A DNA stretch of 64,000 nt, taken from positions 186,001-250,000 of the forward strand of contig OZ252114.1 of NCBI GenBank assembly GCA_965248635.1. The letters are read 5' to 3'. This DNA is from CBDAPI01 sp965248635 (GTDB taxonomy: Bacteria; Acidobacteriota; UBA6911; RPQK01; CBDAPI01). Below are positions 18,726 through 26,978 of the stretch, piece after piece. Position 1 is the stretch's first letter, and each line of letters opens with the position of its first letter. Under the pieces are notes generated by a model. The model saw only the letters and a program-made list of their open reading frames with translations, was not told the DNA's origin and ran no database searches. A program made the position numbers and the translations under genes.

Positions 18726-20102
18726 ATGACACCTGATTCACCCTCCCCCCGGGAGCCCTCCCCGAGCGCCGGCGCGGATCTCGAGACGCGGGATATGATG
18801 CTCAACATCGGCCCCGCCCACCCGGCCATGCATGGGATCGTCAGGATCGTGGCCGAGCTCGACGGGGAGCAGATCCAGGATGCCGAAGTGGAAATCGGTT
18901 ATCTACACCGCGGCTTCGAGAAGATGGCCGAAGTGGTGGACTATAACGGCGTCATCCCCTACACCGACCGGCTCAACTACGTCTCCCCGCTCATCAACAA
19001 TGTGGGCTACTGCATGACTGTGGAGAAGCTGCTGGGGATCTCAGTCCCGGAGCGCTGCCACTACGTACGCGTCATCGTCTCGGAGATTTCCCGGATCACG
19101 GATCACCTCACGTGCGTCGGAGCCACCGCCATGGAACTGGGTGCCTTCAGTGTCTTTCTCTATATGATCAAGGCCCGGGAGTATCTCTGGGAGCTCGTGG
19201 AGATGGTAACCGGGGCGCGTTTGACGGTCAGCTACGGTCGCATTGGAGGTGTGAAGGCCGACCTCCCCGAGGATTTTGCCGAGCCCTGCGCCAAAGCATT
19301 CGAGGAGACCCGCAAGGTCCTCGACGAGGCGTCCGCGCTCCTCACTCGCAACCGCATCTTTACGGACCGAATGAACGGAACGGGCGTGATCTCCGCCCAA
19401 GACGCCATCTCCTACGGCATCACAGGCCCTTTTCTTCGCGCCAGCGGTGCGAATTACGACGTACGAAAGGACTGCCCCTACGCTGTTTACGACCAGATCC
19501 CTTTCGATGTGCCTGTCGGGACCCGCGGGGACAACATGGATCGTTATCTGGTACGCATGGAGGAGATGGAGCAGTCCATGCGCATCGTGGAGACGGCGCT
19601 GCGCGACATACCGGCAGGCCCGGTCCAGGTCCACCCTGAGACAGGGCGTCCGATCCCGGCCGCGGAGATGGTAGACCTTGGCAAGGCGGGAAACATCGCA
19701 GCCATCTCGGGCGGAAACGCCGTCACCGGCCCAACCCTGGAGGGCTCCGGTCGCGCCCAGCATCCGTCCATCGCCACTGACGAGAAGCGGGCCTTCCTCC
19801 CTCCCAAGGAGGATACCTACGGCAACATCGAAGGGCTCATGCACCACTTCAAGCTGGTCATGTTCGGCCACGGCGTGCGGCCGCCCCGGGGAGAGGTCTA
19901 CTTTCCCGTGGAAGGGGCCAACGGGGAGCTCGGGTTCTACGTGGTGAGCGAAGGAGCCGGGACCGCCTACCGAGTTCGGGTTCGTCCCCCCTGCTTCGCC
20001 ATCATGTCCGCCCTGCCCAGGCTCCTGGAGGGGGACATGATGGCCGACATGGTCCCCACGTTCGGGTCGGTCAATATGATTGGAGGGGAGCTCGACCGGT
20101 GA
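18726..20102 (+). CDS. nuoD: NADH-quinone oxidoreductase subunit D, with internal insertion
   Basis: The 49-kDa-type subunit that lines the quinone site. Start ATG 18726 lies behind GTGGAAG; a TTG at 18705 is an alternative. Family signatures are LNIGPAHPAMHGIVRI, EIGYLHRGFEK, YTDRLNYVSPL, and the C-terminal SVNMIGGELDR. Between DIPAGP and the normal YGNIEGLMHHFKLVM segment lies an extra stretch of roughly 50 residues (VHPETGRPIP... to KRAFLPPKED), raising the length to 458 against about 400-410. The insertion is in frame and coding-like. Its stop overlaps the start of the nuoEF fusion. Confidence 0.92.
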   Translation: MTPDSPSPREPSPSAGADLETRDMMLNIGPAHPAMHGIVRIVAELDGEQIQDAEVEIGYLHRGFEKMAEVVDYNGVIPYTDRLNYVSPLINNVGYCMTVEKLLGISVPERCHYVRVIVSEISRITDHLTCVGATAMELGAFSVFLYMIKAREYLWELVEMVTGARLTVSYGRIGGVKADLPEDFAEPCAKAFEETRKVLDEASALLTRNRIFTDRMNGTGVISAQDAISYGITGPFLRASGANYDVRKDCPYAVYDQIPFDVPVGTRGDNMDRYLVRMEEMEQSMRIVETALRDIPAGPVQVHPETGRPIPAAEMVDLGKAGNIAAISGGNAVTGPTLEGSGRAQHPSIATDEKRAFLPPKEDTYGNIEGLMHHFKLVMFGHGVRPPRGEVYFPVEGANGELGFYVVSEGAGTAYRVRVRPPCFAIMSALPRLLEGDMMADMVPTFGSVNMIGGELDR

Positions 20103-21898
20103 AGCTTTCCGAGCTTGAACCCCGGGTCAAGGAGATCCTGCGACTCTACGAGCAACCCAGGGCAGCCATGCTGCCGGTCTTATGGCTCGTCCAGGAGAGC
20201 CAGGGCTACGTCTCCCAGGAGGCCGAGGTCTGGGTGGGACGCGTCCTGGGCGTAGCCCGCTCCCAGGTGCGCGAGGCGGTCAGCTTCTACAACATGTTCC
20301 ATACCAAACCAGTGGGTCGCCGCGAGCTACGGGTGTGCACGAGTCTGCCCTGCCTGTTGCGCGGTGCCGGGAATGTCCTGGATCAGATCCAGGATCGCTT
20401 GAAGATTGGCCCCGGCCAGACCACCCCGGGTGGGGAGGTCACGCTCACCGAGGTGGAGTGCCTGTGCGCCTGCGAAATGTCGCCCATGGCCCAGCTCGAC
20501 GAGACCTTCATCGGGCCTCTCGAGGGGGGGACCCTGGAGGCCGTTCTCGAGGCCGCGCTGGAGAATCCGGAAGGCTCGGCTCCGCTGCCCGAACCCGACC
20601 CGTTCATCTCCAAAGACGGCCCGGTGCTCTCCACCCGCTTCAAAGATCCGGATGGGACCTGGCTGGATGACTACCTGGCTGACGACGGATATCTGGCGGC
20701 CAGGAAGGTTCTCACTTCCATGACCCCGGCAGAAGTGATCGAAGAGGTTTCCAAACCCAACCTGCGCGGTCTGGGGGGGGCGGGTTTTCCAGCCGGCAGG
20801 AAGTGGTCTTTCGTTCCCAAGGAGACGAAAAAGCCCAAGTACCTCGTGGTCAACGCGGACGAGGGCGAGCCGGGCACCTTCAAGGACCGCTATATCATGG
20901 AACGGGACCCGCACGCCCTGATCGAGGGCTTGATCATTGCCGCCTTTGCCATCGATAGTCATAAGGCCTATGTCTATATTCGAGGCGAGTACTTCCGGTC
21001 GGCAAGACGTTTACAACGCGCCCTGGATGAGGCCTACAGCCAGGGGTGGCTGGGCCAGGACATCCAGGGGACAGGCTTTGATCTGGACGTCGTCATCCAC
21101 CGCGGTGCGGGGGCATATATCTGCGGCGAAGAGACCGCACTCCTGACTTCGCTCGAGGGTGGGAAGGGCTTTCCCAAGCTCAAACCTCCCTTTCCGGCCA
21201 TCTCGGGTCTCTTCTCGTGCCCTACTATCGTGAACAATGTGGAGACGCTGGCCTGTGTCCCCTTCATTCTGCGCAACGGAGCGGAACGCTTCGCCGCGCT
21301 CGGCGCTGCCAGGCAGGGCGGGACACGGCTCTTCTGCGTGAGCGGGCATGTGGTCCAGCCCGGCGTCTACGAGGAGCCAGTTACCATCACCCTGCGCGAA
21401 CTGATCGAGAAAGCCGGCGGTGTCCGCGAGGGCAAAAGGCTCAAAGCTGTCATCCCCGGCGGCATTTCAGCCAAGATTCTCAGTGCCGATGAGATCGACG
21501 TGGCCATGGACTTTGACTCCCTTATGAACGCCGGCACAATGGCCGGATCAGGGGGAGTGATCGTGATGGACGAGACCACCTGCATGGTCGAGGCGCTCGA
21601 CTCCGCCGCCAGGTTTTTTGCCGACGAGTCGTGCGGACAATGTTCGCCCTGCCGTGAGGGGACTGGCTGGGTCCATCGCATTGTGCGCCGCATCGCCGAG
21701 GGGCGGGGGAGTGTTCAGGATCTGGAGGACCTTCTCGCCATCGCCGGCGACATGGAGGGAAACACCATCTGCGTCTTTGCCGACGCGGCCGCCTGGCCGG
21801 TCCAGTCCTATATCGCGAAATTTCGGGACGAGTTCGAGGAGTATATCCGCAGCGGCCGTAGCGCCGCGAAACAGGAGATCGCTGCATGCCCAGCCTGA
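20099..21898 (+). CDS. nuoEF: NuoE-NuoF fusion, NADH-oxidising module of complex I
   Basis: A single 599-residue chain, GTG start at 20099, overlapping nuoD by 4 nt. Residues 1-157 are NuoE: the helical start LSELEPRVKEILRLYEQ, VREAVSFYNMFHTKPVG, and the [2Fe-2S] ligands in CTSLPC and CLCAC. A linker (about 158-175) leads to NuoF: Rossmann-like GLGGAGFPAGRKW for FMN, NADEGEPGTFKDR for NADH, GAGAYICGEETALL, and the N3 [4Fe-4S] motif SCGQCSPCREGT. Both halves have full domain length and all visible ligands, so it is a real fusion and not a fusion caused by a lost stop. Its end overlaps nuoG by 13 nt. Confidence 0.93.
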   Translation: MKLSELEPRVKEILRLYEQPRAAMLPVLWLVQESQGYVSQEAEVWVGRVLGVARSQVREAVSFYNMFHTKPVGRRELRVCTSLPCLLRGAGNVLDQIQDRLKIGPGQTTPGGEVTLTEVECLCACEMSPMAQLDETFIGPLEGGTLEAVLEAALENPEGSAPLPEPDPFISKDGPVLSTRFKDPDGTWLDDYLADDGYLAARKVLTSMTPAEVIEEVSKPNLRGLGGAGFPAGRKWSFVPKETKKPKYLVVNADEGEPGTFKDRYIMERDPHALIEGLIIAAFAIDSHKAYVYIRGEYFRSARRLQRALDEAYSQGWLGQDIQGTGFDLDVVIHRGAGAYICGEETALLTSLEGGKGFPKLKPPFPAISGLFSCPTIVNNVETLACVPFILRNGAERFAALGAARQGGTRLFCVSGHVVQPGVYEEPVTITLRELIEKAGGVREGKRLKAVIPGGISAKILSADEIDVAMDFDSLMNAGTMAGSGGVIVMDETTCMVEALDSAARFFADESCGQCSPCREGTGWVHRIVRRIAEGRGSVQDLEDLLAIAGDMEGNTICVFADAAAWPVQSYIAKFRDEFEEYIRSGRSAAKQEIAACPA

Positions 21899-23505
21899 GC
21901 ATCGACGGCCGTGAAATAGGCGTTCCCGAGGGAACCACGGTCATCCAGGCCGCCGAGAAGATGGGGATCTTCATTCCTCGCTACTGCTATCATCCCGGGC
22001 TCTCCATCGCGGGCAACTGCCGCATCTGTCTGGTGGACGTGGAAAACTTCTCCAAGCTCCAGATTGCCTGTAACCTGCCCGTGACCGAGGGGATGGTCAT
22101 ACACACCAGCAACGAGAAGGCCGAGGCCGGGCGCCGCGCGGTACTGGAGTTCCTGCTGGCAAACCACCCGCTCGACTGCCCGGTCTGCGACCAGTCCGGT
22201 GAGTGCGACCTGCAGAACTTCTACATGAACTTCGGGCTCTACAACCCGCGCTTCAGGGAGCTCAAGGTCAAGAAGCGAAAAGCCGTGGAACTCGGCCCGC
22301 ATGTGATGCTGGATCAGGAGCGCTGCATCCTCTGCTCGCGCTGCGTGCGCTTCACGGATGAGATCACCAGGACCGGCGAGTTCGGCATCTTCAACCGCGG
22401 GGACCGGGCCGAGCTGGGACTCAGCCCCGGTGAAGTACTCGACAATCCCTACTCGGCCAACGTGGTGGACATCTGTCCCGTGGGGGCCTTGACCGAGGCG
22501 GATTTCCGTTTCAAGGCCAGGGTCTGGTATCTCTCCAGCGCCCCCACGGTCTGCAACGGCTGCAGCCAGGGCTGTAACATGGATCTCCATTTCGTGCTCG
22601 ACAGACCGCATCTGAACGACGGGGCTCGGGTGGTGCGCATCAAGCCCCGCCCCAACCCGGATGTCAACCAGTGGTGGCTGTGCGATGAGGGGCGTTACGG
22701 CTTTGGCTGGGTAGACCAGGCTCGCTTGAAGCAGGTGCGCGGCCCGTCAGCCGATGCTACCTGGGAGCGGGCCCTCACAGAGATCGCAACCGCTCTGGCA
22801 GGGTCGCACCGGGATGAAGCCGGCGCCCGGCTCGGCGTGATCGCCTCTGCCCAGCTCACCAACGAGGAGCTCTTTTTGATCCGGGAGATTTTTCAAACCA
22901 CCCTGGGAGCCCGGGTCAGTGCCGCTGTCCCCGAGGAGTCGGGGTCCAGCGATGACTTTCTCATCAAGGCGGATAAGAACCCGAACACCGCGGGCGCAGC
23001 TCTGCTGGGCCTGGCCGGCCCGGACGCACTCGAGGCCGGGCAGCTGGTGGACGAGGCGCTCGACGGGAGCCTTGAGATCCTGTGGGTTTTCGGACACGAT
23101 CTGGTGCAACTCTTCGGAGCAGAGAAAGTCCGGCAGTTGTCCAACAAGGTACCGCTCTTCGTCTTCTCGGGTACGAACGAAAACCCGACTGCGGGGCTGG
23201 CCCACTGGGTGCTTCCCACGGCAGCCTATGTGGAAAAGGACGGGACTTTCGTGAACTGCCACGGCCGGGTCCAGCGAATCGGCCGTGCCTTTCCGCCCCT
23301 CGAGGACTCCCGGGAGGACTGGCGCATTCTCCTGGAACTGGCCGGGAAGCTGGGTCTGTTCCTCCAATGGCGGGGGCCTGAGGAGATCTTCCAGGGGCTC
23401 GCCGGGGCGCTGGCGCCTTTCCAGGGATTGAGCTATGAAACGATCGGGGCGCAAGGGGTGGACATGGCGACGGCCGAGCCCACGGCCGGGGCGGCTGCAC
23501 CATGA
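21886..23505 (+). CDS. nuoG: NADH-quinone oxidoreductase subunit G (short form)
   Basis: Iron-sulfur subunit of 539 residues. ATG 21886 follows AGGAG. The ferredoxin domain has Cys34, Cys45, Cys48 and Cys62 for a [2Fe-2S] cluster. Next is the His-ligated cluster motif HPLDCPVCDQSGEC, then RCILCSRCVRF with a later ICPVGAL cysteine, and the extra N7-type site CNGCSQGC with WWLCDEGR. A shortened molybdopterin-oxidoreductase-like domain follows (TNEELFLIREIFQTTLGA, then NENPTAGLAHWVLPTAAYVE). E. coli NuoG is about 900 residues, so the C-terminal domain is much reduced, as in several other phyla. It overlaps nuoH by 4 nt. Confidence 0.92.
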   Translation: MPSLSIDGREIGVPEGTTVIQAAEKMGIFIPRYCYHPGLSIAGNCRICLVDVENFSKLQIACNLPVTEGMVIHTSNEKAEAGRRAVLEFLLANHPLDCPVCDQSGECDLQNFYMNFGLYNPRFRELKVKKRKAVELGPHVMLDQERCILCSRCVRFTDEITRTGEFGIFNRGDRAELGLSPGEVLDNPYSANVVDICPVGALTEADFRFKARVWYLSSAPTVCNGCSQGCNMDLHFVLDRPHLNDGARVVRIKPRPNPDVNQWWLCDEGRYGFGWVDQARLKQVRGPSADATWERALTEIATALAGSHRDEAGARLGVIASAQLTNEELFLIREIFQTTLGARVSAAVPEESGSSDDFLIKADKNPNTAGAALLGLAGPDALEAGQLVDEALDGSLEILWVFGHDLVQLFGAEKVRQLSNKVPLFVFSGTNENPTAGLAHWVLPTAAYVEKDGTFVNCHGRVQRIGRAFPPLEDSREDWRILLELAGKLGLFLQWRGPEEIFQGLAGALAPFQGLSYETIGAQGVDMATAEPTAGAAAP

Positions 23506-24599
23506 TGCAAGTCCTGATGATCAAGCTGGTGCTGGCGGGGATCGTTTTTTTTGGGATCTTGAACTTCGCAGGATTTCATACCTGGGTGGAGCGCAAGCAG
23601 TCAGCTCTCATTCAGGATCGGATCGGGGCCAACCGGGCCTCCATCCTCGGGTTCCGGATGCTGGGGCTCTTCCACGGCCTGGCCGATGTGCTCAAGATGT
23701 TCACCAAGGAGGATATCGTCCCCAGGGGGGCCGACAAGACCCTCCACACCCTGGCTCCCCTATTCTCAGTCTTCTTCGCGCTGGTGGCCTTCGCCGCGAT
23801 CCCCTTTGGAGATCGCCTCATCCTGGGCGAGGGCCTGGTGATCGACCTTCAGATCGCTAAGATCAACGCGGCGCTGCTCTATGTTTTTGCCATGCTCTCA
23901 CTGGGGGTCTACGGCGTGATCCTGGCCGGTTTTGCCTCGCGCAACAACTACGCAATCATGGGCGGCCTGAGGGCCACAGCACAGATGATCTCCTATGAGA
24001 TCGCGTTGGGCATCGCGGTCGTCGGCGTGATCATGGTGTATGGAACCATGGATCTGGGTGAGCTGGTGCGACGCCAGGGATACCTGTTAGGCGGATGGAT
24101 CCCTTTCTGGGGCTTTGTGGCCCAGCCGGTGGCGTTTGTCATCTTCGTGACCGCAGCCCTGGCTGAAACCAAGCGGCTCCCCTTTGACCTGCCGGAAGGT
24201 GAGTCGGAGATCATCGGCTACTTCGTGGAGTACAGCGGAATGAAGTTCGGGATGTTCTTCCTCACGGACTTCCTGGAGACGATCATGGTGGCATGCCTGG
24301 CCACCACGCTTTTTTTCGGCGGGTGGCAGGTGCCCTTTCTCATGCCCCACGGCTTCCACTTTCCCTGGGGAGGGGAGATCCTTGTCTCAAATCTGGTCTA
24401 TGTTCTTCTCGGGGTGATGAGCTTTTCCATCAAGGTCGTGATCTTTTGCTGGTTCTTCATGCAACTGCGCTGGACCCTGCCCCGTTTTCGCTATGACCAG
24501 CTCATGATCCTGGGCTGGAAGGGGCTCTTCCCGATTGCGGTCGCCAACGTCGTGGTGACGGCCGTGGTGCTGGTTGTCTTTTTCGGAGAGGCGCCCTGA
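23502..24599 (+). CDS. nuoH: NADH-quinone oxidoreductase subunit H
   Basis: Eight-helix membrane subunit of 365 residues at the base of the quinone tunnel. Signatures include TWVERKQSALIQDRIGANRA in the first loop, GGLRATAQMISYEIALGIA, and AETKRLPFDLPEGESEIIGY with its cluster of glutamates facing the E-channel. All conserved acidic positions I can check are present. It overlaps nuoG by 4 nt, and the nuoI ATG shares the A of its TGA stop. Confidence 0.95.
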   Translation: MMQVLMIKLVLAGIVFFGILNFAGFHTWVERKQSALIQDRIGANRASILGFRMLGLFHGLADVLKMFTKEDIVPRGADKTLHTLAPLFSVFFALVAFAAIPFGDRLILGEGLVIDLQIAKINAALLYVFAMLSLGVYGVILAGFASRNNYAIMGGLRATAQMISYEIALGIAVVGVIMVYGTMDLGELVRRQGYLLGGWIPFWGFVAQPVAFVIFVTAALAETKRLPFDLPEGESEIIGYFVEYSGMKFGMFFLTDFLETIMVACLATTLFFGGWQVPFLMPHGFHFPWGGEILVSNLVYVLLGVMSFSIKVVIFCWFFMQLRWTLPRFRYDQLMILGWKGLFPIAVANVVVTAVVLVVFFGEAP

Positions 24600-25222
24600 T
24601 GGCCGTAAAAGTTGTCCGCAGGCCCGAGTTGACTTTCTGGGAAAAGCTCTACATTCCCCAGATTCTGAGCGGTCTCAAGATCACCTCGGCCCACTTCTTC
24701 CGCAACCTCTTTCTCCACACCCTCCACCTCATCGGCCGCCTCAAGCACCTTCCCGCCTCGGTTACCATTCAATACCCCGATGAGCTGAGGCCGCTCATGT
24801 CGCGGTTCCGCAGCCGCCACCGGCTCACGCTGCGTGAGGACAACACGCCCCGCTGCGTGGGGTGCATGCTCTGTGAAACGGTCTGCCCGGCCAAGTGCAT
24901 CACCATCGTGCCCGGCGAGCACCCCGACCCCCACGTCGAAAAGTATCCCATCCGCTTCGACATTGACCTGGGGGTGTGCGTTTACTGCGGCTACTGTGTC
25001 GAGGTCTGCCCCGAGGACGCGATCCGAATGGACACGGGAATTCTCGACATCGCGGCCTACTCGAGGGAGGAGATGCAACTTGACATCCATGAGCTCATGG
25101 ACCCGGAGCTTCGAAAACCGATCAAGGACTGCGCCCTGGAGTTCCCCCACCAGTGCGAGTTGCACGATGGAGAGATGAAGGGTACCTGGGAAGGGATCAA
25201 CTGGCGTCGGGCTCGGGAATAA
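24599..25222 (+). CDS. nuoI: NADH-quinone oxidoreductase subunit I
   Basis: A 207-residue peripheral subunit with two [4Fe-4S] clusters (N6a and N6b). The motifs are CVGCMLCETVCPAKCI and CVYCGYCVEVCPEDAI, each CxxCxxCxxxCP. The N-terminal amphipathic part (HFFRNLFLHTLHLIGRLK) anchors it to NuoH. The C-terminal LEFPHQCELHDGEMKG tail is family-like. It is the last gene of the complex I locus. A 114-nt gap with a promoter-like sequence follows before the RiPP operon. Confidence 0.94.
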   Translation: MAVKVVRRPELTFWEKLYIPQILSGLKITSAHFFRNLFLHTLHLIGRLKHLPASVTIQYPDELRPLMSRFRSRHRLTLREDNTPRCVGCMLCETVCPAKCITIVPGEHPDPHVEKYPIRFDIDLGVCVYCGYCVEVCPEDAIRMDTGILDIAAYSREEMQLDIHELMDPELRKPIKDCALEFPHQCELHDGEMKGTWEGINWRRARE

Positions 25223-25237
25223 TCCGGGTTAGCACCA

Positions 25238-25266
25238 TTGACATGCTTGCCTGCCCCAAGTAGTCT
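25238..25266 (+). promoter_or_regulatory. Candidate sigma-70-like promoter of the RiPP operon
   Basis: A perfect -35 hexamer TTGACA (25238-25243) is followed after exactly 17 nt by TAGTCT (25261-25266), which matches TATAAT at three of six positions. The predicted start point is about 65 nt before the precursor ATG. It lies in the only gap between nuoI and this operon. The hexamers are seen; activity is inferred. No metal-regulator operator could be identified by eye. Confidence 0.45.
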
Positions 25267-25336
25267 TGCTTCTAATTCATGCCGATGCTTCTAAGAGTGA
25301 TGCTTCCAAAAAAATAACAGAGAAGGGGGTCAGAGA

Positions 25337-25810
25337 ATGAGCCAAGGTCGAGATCAAGGCAAACAGGTGAGTCGACTCGATTTCACAAGACGTGATTTCC
25401 ACAAACTAACGATGGCTGCCTTTGGCGGCATGGTGGGCGGTTTGTCGGTGGGCCGGAGTGCCGCGGCATTCGGGGGAGGTGAAGAGAGCCTCTTACTCAA
25501 GGGGAAACACGTTTGCTGCGGGCTGAACACGTGTAAAGGTCAGGGAGCCGGTGAAAAGAACGAGTGTGCCGGAACGGGCGACTGCGCCACGGTTGAACAC
25601 CACTCTTGCAAGGGTGAGGAAGGCTGCTCCGGACAGGGTGGTTGCGGCGCCAAACCCGGCGAGAATGGCTGCAAGGGCCAGGGGAGCTGTGCAGTCCCGC
25701 TGAAGGCAGATCATGGGGCGCCGAAAAGGGCCAGGGCCAATTTTGAGGCCGCCATGAAAGCGGCGGGTAAGAAGTTCGGCCCGGCTCCCGAGGGTTGCTC
25801 CGGTCTATAA
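25337..25810 (+). CDS. Cys-rich bufferin-type RiPP precursor with twin-arginine leader
   Basis: A 157-residue precursor. ATG 25337 follows AAGGGGG. Residues 17-46 form a Tat signal: TRRDFHKLTMAAFGGMVGG, then a small-residue cleavage region (GRSAAAFGGG). The mature part has 11 cysteines in Gly/Lys-rich repeats: HVCCGLNTCKGQG, ECAGTGDC, SCKGEEGCSGQGGC, GCKGQGSC, and a last EGCSGL at the C-terminus. The genes immediately downstream are DUF692 (MbnB/BufB type) and DUF2063 (BufC type). In known systems these convert precursor cysteines to metal-binding heterocycles such as oxazolone/thioamide or thiooxazole. The precursor role is therefore strongly suggested by context. Most described bufferins use Sec leaders, so the Tat leader is unusual. 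Copper binding is inferred. Confidence 0.8.
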   Translation: MSQGRDQGKQVSRLDFTRRDFHKLTMAAFGGMVGGLSVGRSAAAFGGGEESLLLKGKHVCCGLNTCKGQGAGEKNECAGTGDCATVEHHSCKGEEGCSGQGGCGAKPGENGCKGQGSCAVPLKADHGAPKRARANFEAAMKAAGKKFGPAPEGCSGL

Positions 25811-25890
25811 CCCTTCGAGGCCGATCTGAGCTCTGAAGTCCTGCAGTCGGCCATGGTGTCCAGCTTGCAACGCAACGGAAGGAGAGGTGT

Positions 25891-26889
25891 GTGAAACTAC
25901 CGCGACTGGGACACGCCGATCTGGGCTTGGGGGTGGGCCTGCGCACCGTCCATTTCAGCCATATCCTCCAGCAGCAGCCCCATGTCGACTGGTTCGAAAT
26001 CATCAGTGAGAACTTCATTAACTCGCAGGGACGGGCCCGCTATGTTTTAGAACAGGTGGCCGAACGATACCCGATCGTCATGCACGGTGTGTCCCTGTCG
26101 ATCGGATCGACCGACCCGCTCAATTTCGATTACCTGAAAAAGGTCAAGAGGCTGGCAAAAGAGGTGAATGCCGGCTGGATCTCCGATCACCTTTGCTGGA
26201 CAGGAGTGGCGGGGCGCAACACGCACGACTTACTGCCGATTCCATTCAACCGGCAAACTCTGCAGCACGTGGTCAGGAGGGTTCGCATCGTGCAGGACTT
26301 CCTGGAACGTCCTCTCGTACTCGAGAACCCCAGCTCCTATGTGACGTTCCGTGACTCCACCATGGAGGAGTGGGAGTTCGTCACCCGGTTGGCCGAGGAG
26401 GCCGATTGCGGCTTGCTGCTAGACGTCAACAATGTCTACGTCTCGAGCTTCAACCACGACATGGATCCGGTGGAGTTCGTCAGCTCACTGCCCCACGAAC
26501 GCATTGTGCAGTTCCACCTGGCCGGGCACAGTAATTACACCACCCATCTGATCGATACACACGACGATCACGTCATCGACCCCGTGTGGGAGTTGTACAG
26601 GCTGGCTCACAAGCTTACCGGAGGAGTATCGACGCTTTTGGAGTGGGATGCCAAGATTCCACCGTTTCCCGTCATGCATGAGGAGGTCCTCAAGGCTAAG
26701 CAATTCATGAGCGAGCATCTCGAACCGGCCGCAAGTAAAAACTTACTGACCCCTGCGCCCGGGCCGGCCGCGAGCAGAGCCGGCACATCATCGCAAGAGG
26801 GCTCATCGACCGTCGCGTCCCTGGGTCGTAAAACTGATGCCTCCTGGGTGCCCCACCCGCTGCACCATGTGAGACCCGAAGTCGTCTAG
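25891..26889 (+). CDS. DUF692 multinuclear iron oxidase, RiPP-modifying (MbnB/BufB family)
   Basis: A TIM-barrel iron enzyme of 332 residues, GTG start at 25891 behind AAGGAG. Metal-ligand motifs match MbnB-type proteins: VMHGVSLSIGS, WISDHLCWTG, VLENPSSYV, LLLDVNNVYVSSFNHD, FHLAGHS, DTHDDHVIDPVWELY and LLEWDAKIP. In this family, with a DUF2063 or MbnC partner, the enzyme oxidises precursor cysteines with O2 using a di- or tri-iron centre. The precursor gene is 80 nt upstream and the partner 89 nt downstream. After about residue 285 (SEHLEPAASK) comes a Ser/Thr/Pro/Gly-rich tail of about 47 residues not expected in the family. Confidence 0.9.
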   Translation: MKLPRLGHADLGLGVGLRTVHFSHILQQQPHVDWFEIISENFINSQGRARYVLEQVAERYPIVMHGVSLSIGSTDPLNFDYLKKVKRLAKEVNAGWISDHLCWTGVAGRNTHDLLPIPFNRQTLQHVVRRVRIVQDFLERPLVLENPSSYVTFRDSTMEEWEFVTRLAEEADCGLLLDVNNVYVSSFNHDMDPVEFVSSLPHERIVQFHLAGHSNYTTHLIDTHDDHVIDPVWELYRLAHKLTGGVSTLLEWDAKIPPFPVMHEEVLKAKQFMSEHLEPAASKNLLTPAPGPAASRAGTSSQEGSSTVASLGRKTDASWVPHPLHHVRPEVV

Positions 26890-26978
26890 GATCCGGAGTA
26901 AGGAAGACCATAAACGCCGGCAGACCCCGCCCCCATTGGCTTGCAAGACGAGACAATGTAAGGCCTGGAACATGATCA

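Noticed and set aside
25500..25715. CRISPR-like or satellite array in the Cys-rich gene
   Set aside because: The repetition is at the protein level (Cys-Gly motifs). There is no exact repeat-spacer spacing at the DNA level.
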